This document shows, piece by piece, positions 27,117 to 36,389 of a stretch of 64,000 nucleotides of DNA. Numbering within the stretch: the first letter of the stretch is position 1; each line of letters opens with the position of its first letter. Source of the stretch: Alphaproteobacteria bacterium (GTDB taxonomy: Bacteria > Myxococcota_A > UBA796 > GCA-2862545); contig JACKEP010000027.1 in the NCBI GenBank assembly GCA_020632915.1, positions 1-64,000 of the forward strand, written 5' to 3'. Position numbers and translations under genes: made by a program. The notes under the pieces are model-generated. The model worked only from the letters and a program-made list of their open reading frames with translations, was not told the DNA's origin and ran no database searches.

Positions 27117-29117
27117 TCAGCGGATGAGCGTGCCGGGGTCGGCGTTGACGCCGCACAGGTCGACGACCTGCTTGCCGCCCGCGGCCAGGAGCATGCCGCG
27201 GGACTCGACGCCGCGCAGCTTGACCGGCTTGAGGTTGACGACGACCACGACCTGGCGGCCGACGAGGTCCTCGGGGGCGAAGGCGGAGGCGATGCCGGCC
27301 ACGATCTGGCGCGGCGCCTCCTCGCCCACGTCGACCTGCAGCACGAGCAGGCGGTCGGCGTCGGGGTGGCGGTCGGCGGCGACCACGCGGCCGGCGCGCA
27401 GGGCGACCTTGGCGAAGTCGTCGATGGTGATCTCGGCGGGCAGCTCGGTGTCGGTCACGGGCTTCTTCTCCGGAGCGGGGGCAGGCTTGGACGCCTTGGC
27501 GGGGGGCGGCGCGGCGGCCGGCTCGGGCGCGGCGAACAGCGCCGCGATCGCCTCGGGCATCTCGCGGAAGCGGGGGAACAGCGGATCGCCGACGTCGACG
27601 ACGGTGCCGGCGACGAGGCGGGCGAGCGTGGGGCCGTCGGCGAGCGCGGCCTGCAGGTCGGCGACACCGTCGTCGACGGAGCGACCGACCTTGGCGAGCA
27701 GGGCCGCGGACTTGGCCGGCAGGAACGCCGACAGCAGCGCCCCGGCCAGCGCGCTGACCTCGAGGATCGTGCGCACGGCGGTGGCGAGCTTGGGCGTGTC
27801 GCCCTGCTTGTTCAGCGTCCACGGCGCGACGTCGTCGACGTACTTGTTGCCCGCGCCGACCAGCTCGAAGATCGCGGCCAGGGCGGCGTGGAACTGCAGA
27901 TCGTCCATCGCGGCCGCGGTCCGCGTGACCACGTCGGCGGCGAGCGCGCGCAGCGGTGCCTCGAAGCCGGTGGACTCCCCGAGCTCGGGGATCGTGCCGC
28001 CGAGCCAGTTGCGGGTCATCGTGAGGCCGCGGTGGGCGAGATTGCCCAGATCGTTGGCGAGGTCGGCGTTGTAGCGGTTGAGGAAGCCCTCGTAGCTGAA
28101 CTGGCCGTCGGCCCCGAACGCGATCTCGCGCAGCACGAAGAACCGCACCGCGTCGACACCGAACGCGCCCGCGAGCAGGTCGACGTCGATGGTGTTGCCC
28201 AGCGACTTGCTCATCTTGGCGCCGTCGGCGCTCATCCACCAGCCGTGGGCGTAGATGCAGCCCGGCAGCGGCAGCTCCATCGCCATCAGCATCGTGGACC
28301 AGTACACGGCGTGGGTGGTGAGGATGTCCTTGCCGACGAGGTGGAAGTCGGCCGGCCACGTGGCGTCGAAGCCCGGCGCGCTGCCGCCCGGCGCGTAGCC
28401 GATGCCGCTGACGTAGTTGAGCAGGGCGTCGAACCACACGTAGGTGACGTAGTCGCGGTCGAACGGGATCTCGATGCCCCAGTCCATGCGCGTCTTCGGT
28501 CGGCTGATGCACAGGTCGGCCAGCGGCTTGCGCAGGAAGCCGAGCACCTCGTTCTTGCGGGACTCGGGGCGGATGTAGCCAGGGTGGGCCTGGATGTGGT
28601 CGATGAGGCGCTGCTGGTAGGCGCCCATCTTGAAGAACCAGTTGGTCTCCTCGACCTTCTGCACGGGCAGGCCGGTGTCGGGGCACTTGCCGTCGACCAG
28701 ATCCTTCTCGGTCCAGAACCGCTCCGCCGCCGGGCTGTACCAGCCGGTGTAGGTGGCCTGGTACATCTCGCCCTTGTCGAACAGCGCCTGCAGCGTGGCC
28801 TGGACGCACGCGATGTGGTCGGCGTCGGTGGTGCGCAGGAACTTGTCGTGGGCGATCCCGAGGTCGTCCATCATCGCGCGCCAGTGCACGACCATGTCGT
28901 CGACGTGCTCGACGGGCGTCATCCCGCGCTCGACGGCCTTCTCGAGCACCTTCTGCCCGTGCTCGTCGGTGCCGGTCATGAAGAACACGTCGCGACCCCG
29001 CGCCCGCTGCCACCGCGCGGCGGCATCGGCGGCGATCGACGTGTAGGCGTGGCCGATGTGGGGCTTGCCGTTGACGTAGTAGATCGGCGTCGTGATGTAG
29101 AAGCGCTTGTCGGCCAT
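27117..29117 (-). CDS. metG: Methionyl-tRNA synthetase
   Basis: The 666-aa class I synthetase charges tRNA-Met. Motifs are PHIGH (residues 19-23; the class I HIGH site), KMSKSLGN near residue 300, and a helical anticodon-binding domain. An Ala/Pro/Lys linker (about 525-555) leads to a C-terminal OB-fold tRNA-binding/dimerisation domain (IDDFAKVALRAGRV...VNLKPVKLRGVESRGM). The zinc-knuckle cysteine pairs of the E. coli type are absent; only one Cys (GKCPD) is present in that insertion. ATG 29117 begins MADKRFYITTPIYYVNGKPH as expected. Divergent from an unknown gene. Confidence 0.95.
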   Translation of the reverse strand: MADKRFYITTPIYYVNGKPHIGHAYTSIAADAAARWQRARGRDVFFMTGTDEHGQKVLEKAVERGMTPVEHVDDMVVHWRAMMDDLGIAHDKFLRTTDADHIACVQATLQALFDKGEMYQATYTGWYSPAAERFWTEKDLVDGKCPDTGLPVQKVEETNWFFKMGAYQQRLIDHIQAHPGYIRPESRKNEVLGFLRKPLADLCISRPKTRMDWGIEIPFDRDYVTYVWFDALLNYVSGIGYAPGGSAPGFDATWPADFHLVGKDILTTHAVYWSTMLMAMELPLPGCIYAHGWWMSADGAKMSKSLGNTIDVDLLAGAFGVDAVRFFVLREIAFGADGQFSYEGFLNRYNADLANDLGNLAHRGLTMTRNWLGGTIPELGESTGFEAPLRALAADVVTRTAAAMDDLQFHAALAAIFELVGAGNKYVDDVAPWTLNKQGDTPKLATAVRTILEVSALAGALLSAFLPAKSAALLAKVGRSVDDGVADLQAALADGPTLARLVAGTVVDVGDPLFPRFREMPEAIAALFAAPEPAAAPPPAKASKPAPAPEKKPVTDTELPAEITIDDFAKVALRAGRVVAADRHPDADRLLVLQVDVGEEAPRQIVAGIASAFAPEDLVGRQVVVVVNLKPVKLRGVESRGMLLAAGGKQVVDLCGVNADPGTLIR

Positions 29118-29188
29118 GGGGGCCTCCGGAAGCTCGGGGCGGGGGGTCTATCCGGGGAGCGCGGCGGGGGCCGCATGCGACCGGACGT

Positions 29189-29204
29189 GCAACGCGGGCG
29201 TTGC
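29189..29204. promoter_or_regulatory. Inverted repeat in the metG divergent region
   Basis: GCAACGC-GG-GCGTTGC is a perfect 7-bp inverted repeat, followed directly by another GCAACG half (29205-29210). It lies 72 bases upstream of metG and 137 upstream of the next forward gene. It could be an operator or a leader hairpin of metG. Confidence 0.35.
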
Positions 29205-29340
29205 GCAACGGCGACGTCGCGTGGCCACCGCGCACCTCGTCCCCGCGCGCCCGCCGCATTAGTCTCCCCCCATCGCGAGACCGTCCGCGCGCCGCCCACG
29301 CTCACCCGGCGCCCACGTCTTCGCCCCTGGAGTCCCCCGC

Positions 29341-30246
29341 ATGGTCCGTGCGCTCGGCTACAGCCACAACGAGTTCCGTCCCGACAACCCCGGCCGGCTC
29401 TGCCGCGGGCGCGAGCGGTGGATCGAGCCCTACGAGCTCGAGGGCGACGTGCGGCCCGCGTGGCGGCTGGTCGTCAGCGGCGCGGAGTTCACCGACGACT
29501 CGGCGGCCGACGCGCGCCGGGGGGTGCTGCACTCCGGGCTCGACCTCGCCGGGCTCATCGCGGCGCTGCTGCCCCGCAAGGAGCTGCTCGCCTTCATGGA
29601 GGACGGCCACCCGGCCGACATCCCCGAAGGCGCGGAAGGTGTGGAGATGTACACCGGGCACCGCGCCGGCGGCCGCAGCGAGGAGCTGATGGTCCGCTGG
29701 TTCAAGCGGGTGTCGGGCGTCACGCAGATCCGCGAGCTCATCGGCCACGACGAGAACCCCGACGTGCTCGGCTTCGCGCTGCTCGACGCCGACGTCGACA
29801 TCGACGACGACGTGCGCCAGCGCTTCTTCGCGCTGGTGGGCATGGGCTGCCTCGACAGCCCGCCCGCCCGGTTCCAGCCCGCGGCCCTGCCCGACGTGCT
29901 GGAGGTCGCCAAGGCCGTCGTGCTGCTCCACCGCGACAAGCACGGCCCCGCCGTCGGGGTCTACTCGCGCACCCGCGAGCCGCTGGAGGACCGCATCCTC
30001 GCCCTGTGCGACAAGGAGGGCGCGCTGCCGGTGCGGTTCGCGATCCCGCCGATGCTCGCCCGCTGGGACCGCGCGATCGCCGAGGCCCGCACCGAGTGGA
30101 TGTCCACCCACACCGAGGAGTTCCCGGTGCCGGTGTCGCCCGAGCCGTCCACGTGGGAGCCGCGCCGCCCGCGCCGCCGTGGCGATCGCTCCGCGCTGGC
30201 CGACGAGGCCTCCCGCGCCTCCCGCGCGGCGATGGGCGAGGAGTAG
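29341..30246 (+). CDS. Unknown cytoplasmic protein
   Basis: A 301-aa soluble protein that I do not recognise. CTGGAG ends ten bases before ATG 29341. It has no signal peptide or membrane helix, a few His/Asp-rich turns (MYTGHRAGG; ELIGHDENPD), and a C-terminal Arg/Pro-rich tail (about 265-301) likely to be disordered. The gene stands alone between metG (divergent) and an ExbD-like gene 73 bases downstream. Confidence 0.68.
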   Translation: MVRALGYSHNEFRPDNPGRLCRGRERWIEPYELEGDVRPAWRLVVSGAEFTDDSAADARRGVLHSGLDLAGLIAALLPRKELLAFMEDGHPADIPEGAEGVEMYTGHRAGGRSEELMVRWFKRVSGVTQIRELIGHDENPDVLGFALLDADVDIDDDVRQRFFALVGMGCLDSPPARFQPAALPDVLEVAKAVVLLHRDKHGPAVGVYSRTREPLEDRILALCDKEGALPVRFAIPPMLARWDRAIAEARTEWMSTHTEEFPVPVSPEPSTWEPRRPRRRGDRSALADEASRASRAAMGEE

Positions 30247-30319
30247 GCCGCTCGGGGCCTTTGCAGGCTCTTTTCGTCAGCACGGGCTCGTGGAGGCACA
30301 CCCATGGTGGGAGGTGCCC

Positions 30320-30862
30320 ATGGCACGACGTGCACGCGCGAGGCTCGGCGAGGCGATCGTCTCGTCCGACGTGGGGATGGCGGGGCTGCTGGCCCTGCTC
30401 GTCTGCGGTGCGGCGACGTGGTGGAACGGCGGCCTCGAGCCCGCCGTGGCCGACGTCCCCGCCGTGAGCTGGGGGGACGAGCTCGCGTTCGCCACCCCCA
30501 CCACCGCCGTCCATCCCGTGATCGCCTGGGTCCAGGACGGCCTGCAGGTGCGCCTGGAGTCCGAGTGCCGCTACCGGATCGGCGGCCTGCCCGACTGCCC
30601 GCCCGTGCCGCCCGAGCGCGAGGCCCGCATCGGCTGCCTCGGGGCGTGCGCGGACGGCGGGCCCGATCTCGCGGCGCTGCAGGAGCTCCTGCTCGACGCC
30701 CGGCGCGCCTACCCCCAGGGCACCGAGGCCACGCTCGTGCCCACCGGGCGTAGCCAGATGGCCGAGCTGATGGCGGTGATGGACGCGGTGCGCGAGGTCG
30801 ACGTCGGCGAGGGCGAAGTGGTGGCCCTGTTCCCCGACGTCAGCGTGGTGACCGGCCGCTGA
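30320..30862 (+). CDS. ExbD/TolR-like single-pass membrane protein
   Basis: A 180-aa protein with one membrane helix near the N-terminus (residues of about 17-33) followed by a periplasmic domain. The last third (LQELLLDARRAYPQG, then ATLVPTGRSQMAELMAVMDAVREV) resembles the ExbD/TolR periplasmic fold, though the proton-carrying Asp of the ExbD helix is replaced by a hydrophobic helix start (SSDVGMAGLLALL has the only Asp). A four-Cys loop (ECRYRIGGLPDC...GCLGAC) is an insertion. GGGAGG at 30309-30314 supports ATG 30320. No ExbB partner is adjacent. It overlaps the convergent aat gene by 23 bases. Confidence 0.6.
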   Translation: MARRARARLGEAIVSSDVGMAGLLALLVCGAATWWNGGLEPAVADVPAVSWGDELAFATPTTAVHPVIAWVQDGLQVRLESECRYRIGGLPDCPPVPPEREARIGCLGACADGGPDLAALQELLLDARRAYPQGTEATLVPTGRSQMAELMAVMDAVREVDVGEGEVVALFPDVSVVTGR

Positions 30863-31550
30863 AGTCGTCGTCGAGCGTCCACCGGCCGACGCGTCCGGGC
30901 GCGTCGACCAGCCGGTCGATCTGCGCGAGGAACGCCGCGCGCGGGATCTCGGCGGCGCCGAAGCGCGCGAGGTGGTCGGTCCAGATCTGGCAGTCGACGA
31001 GCGGCACGTCCCACCGCGCGAGCTGACGGACGAGGGTGACGAACGCGGCCTTGCTGGCGTCGGGCACCGTGGTGAACATCGACTCGCCGCAGAACAGGCG
31101 CCCGACGCTCACACCGTACAGGCCGCCCACGAGCGTGCCGTCGATCCACGCCTCGCAGGCGTGCGCGTGACCCTGGGCGTGCAGCGCACCGTACGCAGCC
31201 CGCATCTCGTCGGTGATCCAGGTGCCGTCCTGGCCGGGACGATCGGCACCGGCGCACGCCCGCACCACGTGGTCGAAGGCGGTGTCGAGGGTGAACGTCA
31301 GGTCGCCGCGACGCATCCGCTTGGCGAGGCTGCGCGGTACGTGCAGGTCGGCGGTCTCCAGCACCATCCGCGGGTCGGGTGACCACCACAGGATCGGCTG
31401 GTGGTCGCTGAACCACGGGAAGATGCCTGCGCGGTAGGCCCGCAGCACGCGCTCGGCGGACAGGTCGCCCCCCACGGCCAGCAGCCCTGACGGCTCGGCG
31501 AGCGTGGGGTCGGGGAAGGCGAGCGGTCGGCCGAGGCGGAACACGGGCAT
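30840..31550 (-). CDS. aat: Leucyl/phenylalanyl-tRNA-protein transferase
   Basis: The 236-aa enzyme adds Leu or Phe from charged tRNA to proteins with N-terminal Arg/Lys, marking them for ClpS/ClpAP degradation. Family signatures are FPDPTLAEPSGLLAVGGDLS, GIFPWFSDHQPILWWSPDPR, GTWITDEM, HACEAWIDGTLVGGLYGV and FCGESMF. Length and the start MPVFRLG fit. The 3' end overlaps the ExbD-like gene on the other strand. Confidence 0.95.
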   Translation of the reverse strand: MPVFRLGRPLAFPDPTLAEPSGLLAVGGDLSAERVLRAYRAGIFPWFSDHQPILWWSPDPRMVLETADLHVPRSLAKRMRRGDLTFTLDTAFDHVVRACAGADRPGQDGTWITDEMRAAYGALHAQGHAHACEAWIDGTLVGGLYGVSVGRLFCGESMFTTVPDASKAAFVTLVRQLARWDVPLVDCQIWTDHLARFGAAEIPRAAFLAQIDRLVDAPGRVGRWTLDDDFSGRSPR

Positions 31551-31648
31551 GGTGTCATCGCTGCCACCGGAACGTCACGGCGACGACCCGGAGCGTGGCT
31601 CGGGGTAGCATGGGGGGGTACATCGGCGCTCCCTGGGATGGAGGACAG

Positions 31649-32524
31649 ATGCGGACGATCTGGACGGTGGCCCTGCTGGCCGCCTGCGCGGGGTCCACGA
31701 CCGACAAGGTCACGGACACCGACACCGACACCGACGTGGACACCGACACCGGGGTCGTCGACACCGACGCCACCTGCGAGCTCGCGCCCGACCCGTCGCT
31801 GCCCGACTGCTCGGCCGACGTTCCGTCGGGCGGCGCGGGCCTCACCGGCGCGCTGGTCGACGTCGACGGCAACCCGCTCAACACCGACGCAGCGCTGCGC
31901 GTGCAGTACTGCCGTGGCGACACCTGCCTGATCCCCGACTGCACGTTCTCGAACACCTACGCGTTCGGCAACCTCGACGCGGGCCCGGGCTCGTTCGACA
32001 TCGTGCTGCTGCCGTCCTGCGACGGCGAGCGCTTCGCCACGCCGTTCGCGCCGCTCGACGTGGAGACCGGCGTCACGCGCACGGTCGACGTCACCGTGCC
32101 GCGCCTCGGCCCCGCCACGGCGATCCCCGCCACCGCCACCGAGATCGAGGTGGTCGACGGCCTGTACCTGACCGTGGGCGAGGGCTCGCTGGAGCGTCCG
32201 TCGCCGCTCGAGCCTGCGGCCACCGAGATCGCGGGCGTCGACGCCACCGACGTGGCCGTGCCGATCGAGGGCATCACGGGCACCGTGCTCGCGGTCTACT
32301 ACCTGGCGCCGTTCGACTACGACAGCAGCGCCGGCGTACCGGTGCGCCTCGACAACGCGTGGACCCTCGCCGACAGCGAGGGCGAGCTCTGGATCGGCGA
32401 CTACACCACCTCGTCGTGGGAGAAGGTCGGCGACCTGACGATCGACGGCGACGACAAGCTCACCACCGCGACGGGCCTGCCGCGGATGTCCACGCTGGTG
32501 GTCGTCCGCAAGCCGTCCGCCTGA
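31649..32524 (+). CDS. Lipoprotein with Asp-Thr repeat linker
   Basis: A 291-aa predicted lipoprotein: signal MRTIWTVALLAAC (lipobox LAAC, Cys13), then an Asp-Thr repeat linker (about 21-41) of the type common after lipoboxes in Myxococcota, then a Cys-containing beta-rich domain. The middle (GAGLTGALVDVDGNPLNTDA) looks like a carboxypeptidase-regulatory/Ig-like beta sandwich; two pairs of cysteines may form disulfides. GGAGG at 31640-31644 supports ATG 31649. Function unknown; probably outer-membrane or surface exposed. Confidence 0.72.
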   Translation: MRTIWTVALLAACAGSTTDKVTDTDTDTDVDTDTGVVDTDATCELAPDPSLPDCSADVPSGGAGLTGALVDVDGNPLNTDAALRVQYCRGDTCLIPDCTFSNTYAFGNLDAGPGSFDIVLLPSCDGERFATPFAPLDVETGVTRTVDVTVPRLGPATAIPATATEIEVVDGLYLTVGEGSLERPSPLEPAATEIAGVDATDVAVPIEGITGTVLAVYYLAPFDYDSSAGVPVRLDNAWTLADSEGELWIGDYTTSSWEKVGDLTIDGDDKLTTATGLPRMSTLVVVRKPSA

Positions 32525-32535
32525 TCGCGCGCCGC

Positions 32536-32557
32536 CGTGCCGGCCGTCGCCGGCGCG
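32536..32557. terminator. Bidirectional hairpin between convergent genes
   Basis: A 9-bp stem (32536-32544 with 32549-32557, one G-T wobble) around a CGTC loop lies between the lipoprotein stop and the stop of the convergent small membrane protein. The GC-rich core is GCCGGC/GCCGGC. No T-tract on either strand. Confidence 0.45.
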
Positions 32558-32560
32558 TGC

Positions 32561-32965
32561 TCACGGCGCGTCGGTGGCCGGCGCGTCGCTCGCGGGCGGC
32601 TCGGGCGGCGTCGCCCTGGCCTCGGTGACGTCCTCGGTGGACGTCGCACCCGCCGTGGGCCGATCGTCGGCCGAGCCGCGCTGCGCCGTGGTGGCGTCGG
32701 TGTCCTTGCTGGTGGCGTCGATGTAGCGCATCGGCTGGACGGCCGGCGGCGGGCCGTCGCCTTCCATCCACCACGCGCCGAAGAACGCAGCGCTCGCGAG
32801 GAGCGGCACCACGCCGAACGACAGCACGGGCAACCAGCCCGACAGGATCAGGCGCGGGTAGGGGTTGTGGACGGACGGCGACGGGGCAGGCAGCACGAAC
32901 CGCACCAGCAGGGTGACGCAGCCCACCACCAGGGCGAAGAGCCCCAGCACGAGGTTCAGGCTCAC
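32561..32965 (-). CDS. Small membrane protein with disordered tail
   Basis: A 134-aa protein with two predicted membrane helices (MSLNLVLGLFALVVGCVTLL and about 41-66, SGWLPVLSFGVVPLLASAAF) followed by a Thr/Ala/Asp/Pro-rich soluble tail. GGAG lies six bases upstream of ATG 32965 on its strand. No family recognised. It lies 104 bases from the stop of the P-loop/TPR gene on the same strand and may be its downstream operon partner. Confidence 0.6.
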   Translation of the reverse strand: MSLNLVLGLFALVVGCVTLLVRFVLPAPSPSVHNPYPRLILSGWLPVLSFGVVPLLASAAFFGAWWMEGDGPPPAVQPMRYIDATSKDTDATTAQRGSADDRPTAGATSTEDVTEARATPPEPPASDAPATDAP

Positions 32966-33069
32966 GGTGGCTCCGAGAGGGACGGGCGACCGCGCACCTG
33001 GTCGCCGGAGAGGGGGACGCCGGACCCAACGACGTCAGGCTGTGGCTAACCACCCACTCCGGGGACGGC

Positions 33070-36000
33070 TCACTCCGCGCTGGGCGGCTGCTCGGCGTCG
33101 TCGTCGCCGGCCACGGGAAGCGACGCTTCCGCGGCGTCGTCGGCCGGGGCGGCCTCCGCGACGGGGGCCTCGTCGTCGGCGTCCGGCTCTCCGGACCCGA
33201 AGTCGTCGAGGTCGTCGTGGTGACGGCCGTCGTCCATCGCCTCGTCGTCGGCCTGCGCGCCGTCGTCGGCCTGCGCGTCGTCGCTCGCCTCGGGGGCGGC
33301 CTCGACGGGCTCCTCGGCGACGGGCTCCTCGGCGGCGGGCTCCGCAGCGTCGGCGACCGCTTCGGTCGGCGCGACCACGGGCGCGGGGGCGACCGGCGCG
33401 GGCATGCCGGCCATCGCCAGCGCGTTGGCCTCGATCAGCGCCTGGAGACGGGCCAGATCGAGCCCGTAGGCCTGGCGGTCGAGCGAGTGGGGCGACGTGC
33501 GCTCCGCGGCACGCGTGAGCTCGGCGTGGGCCGCCACGTGCTGACCGCGGGCCTCGGCCACGGCGGCGAGGCCGGCGAACACGCGGTGGTTCGACGGATC
33601 CTGGCGACCGAGCTTGCGCAGGCGCGACTCGGCCTGGTCGACCTTGCCGCCGGCCAGATCGAGCAGGGCGCCCTCGAGGTCGAAGCGGGCGGGCAGGCTG
33701 CGCCGACCGGGGGCCAGCTTCTTGGCCTTGCCGAGGAACCACGCGGCGCGCGACAGGTCGCCGCCCATCTCGCGCAGGGCGACGGCGTAGGTGAGGTGGG
33801 CCTCCCAGCTGTTCTTGTCGGCCTGGAGCATCTCGTCGAGCAGCGCCGTGATCTCGGCACCGACGGCCTCGCGCCGCTCGGGCACGCCCTTGTGGATGTC
33901 GAGCAGCAGCGAGACGAGCCGCGAGGTCTGCACGACGTCGCCGGGGGCGAGACGCACGGCCTCACGCAGCAGCGTCTCGGCCTCGTCGAGGGCCTCGGCG
34001 CCCTCCTCGCGCCGCAGCGTGCCCAGCAGGCCGTAGGCGTCGGGGAGCATCGGGTCGAGCTCCATCGCCGTGCGCAGCTGCTCGATCGCCTCGGGGCGAC
34101 GGCCCTGGCGGGTGAGCAGCGAGGCGAGGCGGCAGCGGAGCCGGGACTGCTCGGGCAGCGCGGCGACCGCCTGCTCGAGGACCTTGACCGCCGCACCGCG
34201 CGCCTGGCGGGCGATGTGGTGGCTGGCGGCCTCGTGGAAGACCTCGGGGACCGGGGCCTGGGCGATGGCGGCGTCGATGGCCTCCTTCCAGGACTCGCCC
34301 TTGGCGTCGGTGCGGCGCAGCAGCTCCAGGCGCAGCAGGTGGCCGTCGGCGTTGTGCGGGTCGACCTGCAGGATGTGGCCGATGCGCTGGGCTGCCAGGT
34401 CGGGGCGCGCGTTGTTCTTGGCGCGCAGCAGGCCGTAGGTGGACTCCACCGCGGCGTCCTGGTCGGGGTAGCCGACGTCGACGATGTCGCTGAAGCGGCG
34501 CGCCAGCATGGCGCAGCGGTTGGCCTCCTGCAGCAGGGCCAGCTTCTCCACGCCCTCGGCGCTGTTGGCCTTGCGTCGCAGGAGCGCACCGAGGTCTTCC
34601 AGCACGCGGAAGTCGGCCGTCTCGCGGGGGGACATGGCCTGCTCGACGAGCTTGTGGACCTTGTAGCGCTTGGTGCCCTCCTCGGTGCCGATCATGTCGA
34701 GGAGGCCCTCGGCGATGAGCTGGCTGCGGGTGCGGCGGTTGACCTCCATCTCGGCGAGCGTCTGGCCGTCGGCCGCGTAGCGGAGGTGGGCGAGGATGCC
34801 GAGCGTGCGGCGCATGCCGTCGTCGAGGCGCTGCACGCGCTTCTCGATCTGCTTGGTGATGCCGGTGGCGTCGGCCGCGTCGTCGAGCTTGAAGAAGCGG
34901 TCGTCGTCGACCAGGGCCGGATCGTGGCGCACGGCCACGGCGAAGGTGCGCACGGCGAGCGGGTTGCCGTGGATCTTCTCGGAGATGGGGCCGAACTTGT
35001 CGCGCGGGAACTCCGGCGCGTGGAACGCGTCGAAGACGTCGTGGTAGAAGCGACCCTTGATCCCCGACAGTTCGAGGCGCCGCAGGCCGGCGGCCCGGCC
35101 CTCGCGGAAGAACACGGGCTGGACCAGCGACGTGAACACCAGCTTGAGCGGGTAGGTGTGGGTGAGCAGGGCCTCGACCAGCAGCTCGAGCGTGGACTTG
35201 CGGAACAGGTCGCCGGTGCGGCCGACCGCCACCTGGAGCTGGTGGACGACCATCACCTGACCCGCGGTGTCGGCGGCGTCGGTGAGGGCCTGGATCGCGG
35301 CCTGGACGGCCTGGATCGGCGTGTGCTCGCCCTTGAGCACGGTGGCGAGGGCGTCGCTGCCGCCCAGGCGCGTGATCTCGGCGAGGCGCGCGAGGAAGGC
35401 GTCGGCACCCACACCACGACCGAGCGTCAGGTCGGGCAGGCGGACCAGCTCGGTGGTGGCGATCGCCTGCTCCACGAGCGCGGTGCGGCCGATGCCGCGC
35501 GGGCCGGAGACGACGATGGGACCGCCCTCGGCGAGCATGCCCTGCAGGGCGGGGAGCTCCTCCTCGCGGCCGACGAACACGAACCGCGGGGCGTCGGGCT
35601 CGGCGGCGCGGCGGCGGTCCTTGGCCTTGGGGACGTCGACGTCGGGGACCTCGGCCTCGGCCGGAGGCATCGGCAGCGCCTGCAGGAACGCGGCGCCGCG
35701 CTCCTTGACGTGCTCGATCTTCAGGCCGCGGAACACCATGTTCAGGGCGAACAGGTTGATCTTCTTGGCGACGACCACGACCGTGGGCTTGTGGGGCGCG
35801 GAGCCGATGAGCCCGGCCAGGCGCTGGAGGCCGGACTGGTCTTGATCCGTGGGCTCGACGATGACGAGCACGCCGTGCTTCTGGCCGATGGCGCGCGCGA
35901 CGGCGGCGTCGGACGGCTCGACCACGGGGCCGAACGCCACGCCCACCAGCGTCATGGGACGCAGCGCCTCGCGCTCCTTGAGGGCGAGCATCACCATCTC

Positions 36001-36072
36001 GTCGCGCAGCAGCGAACCGGAGACGGCCAGCGCACACCGACCGCCCGCGATGGCGGAATCGACCAACGACAT
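33070..36072 (-). CDS. STAND-like P-loop protein with TPR-like repeats
   Basis: A 1000-aa protein. Residues of about 1-130 form an unrecognised alpha/beta domain; about 165-420 resemble a STAND/NACHT-type NTPase (FVFVGREEELPALQGML, then GPRGIGRTALVEQAI with Arg replacing the Walker A Lys, and VMVVHQLQ where the Walker B acid is missing); a winged-helix-like stretch follows. Residues of about 500-860 are TPR-type helical repeats (for example EAIEQLRTAMELDPMLPDAY). The last 110 residues are acidic and disordered. ATG 36072 has AGGAG six bases upstream. STAND proteins are signal-responsive scaffolds, but the altered ATP site suggests weak or no hydrolysis. It is divergent from the pilin-like genes. 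Confidence 0.72.
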   Translation of the reverse strand: MSLVDSAIAGGRCALAVSGSLLRDEMVMLALKEREALRPMTLVGVAFGPVVEPSDAAVARAIGQKHGVLVIVEPTDQDQSGLQRLAGLIGSAPHKPTVVVVAKKINLFALNMVFRGLKIEHVKERGAAFLQALPMPPAEAEVPDVDVPKAKDRRRAAEPDAPRFVFVGREEELPALQGMLAEGGPIVVSGPRGIGRTALVEQAIATTELVRLPDLTLGRGVGADAFLARLAEITRLGGSDALATVLKGEHTPIQAVQAAIQALTDAADTAGQVMVVHQLQVAVGRTGDLFRKSTLELLVEALLTHTYPLKLVFTSLVQPVFFREGRAAGLRRLELSGIKGRFYHDVFDAFHAPEFPRDKFGPISEKIHGNPLAVRTFAVAVRHDPALVDDDRFFKLDDAADATGITKQIEKRVQRLDDGMRRTLGILAHLRYAADGQTLAEMEVNRRTRSQLIAEGLLDMIGTEEGTKRYKVHKLVEQAMSPRETADFRVLEDLGALLRRKANSAEGVEKLALLQEANRCAMLARRFSDIVDVGYPDQDAAVESTYGLLRAKNNARPDLAAQRIGHILQVDPHNADGHLLRLELLRRTDAKGESWKEAIDAAIAQAPVPEVFHEAASHHIARQARGAAVKVLEQAVAALPEQSRLRCRLASLLTRQGRRPEAIEQLRTAMELDPMLPDAYGLLGTLRREEGAEALDEAETLLREAVRLAPGDVVQTSRLVSLLLDIHKGVPERREAVGAEITALLDEMLQADKNSWEAHLTYAVALREMGGDLSRAAWFLGKAKKLAPGRRSLPARFDLEGALLDLAGGKVDQAESRLRKLGRQDPSNHRVFAGLAAVAEARGQHVAAHAELTRAAERTSPHSLDRQAYGLDLARLQALIEANALAMAGMPAPVAPAPVVAPTEAVADAAEPAAEEPVAEEPVEAAPEASDDAQADDGAQADDEAMDDGRHHDDLDDFGSGEPDADDEAPVAEAAPADDAAEASLPVAGDDDAEQPPSAE

Positions 36073-36174
36073 GAAAGCTCCTCGTCGGCGGGGACGTGCG
36101 ATCGCCTGTGCCGCACCCGCCCCCACTCGGGGCGGCCGGCCCTAACCGTGGTCCGCACCGTGTTCAACAGCGCT

Positions 36175-36196
36175 GGATCCGGCCTTCGGCGGATCC
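36175..36196. other. Hairpin in the 317-bp divergent region before the pilin-like genes
   Basis: GGATCCG (36175-36181) pairs with CGGATCC (36190-36196) around an 8-base loop. It lies between the P-loop/TPR start (36072) and the first pilin-like start (36390). No convincing -35/-10 pair was found in the rest of this region, though a lower-GC patch occurs at 36220-36232. Confidence 0.35.
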
Positions 36197-36389
36197 GTGG
36201 GGGTGGCTGCCGGTACCGGAGAAGAAAGTTGCGGCAGCGTGTCGGACGTCCGGCCGTCCCGACGGGGCCGCGTCGCGTCCCACTGCGGGGGTACCGAAGG
36301 GGCAGCCGGGGAGTTCATGTGGAAAGCCCGCAAGTCTGTCCGAACTTCCTCCCATGCGGGTCTCGGAAAGCCCCGCTCGAGGAGGTCCC

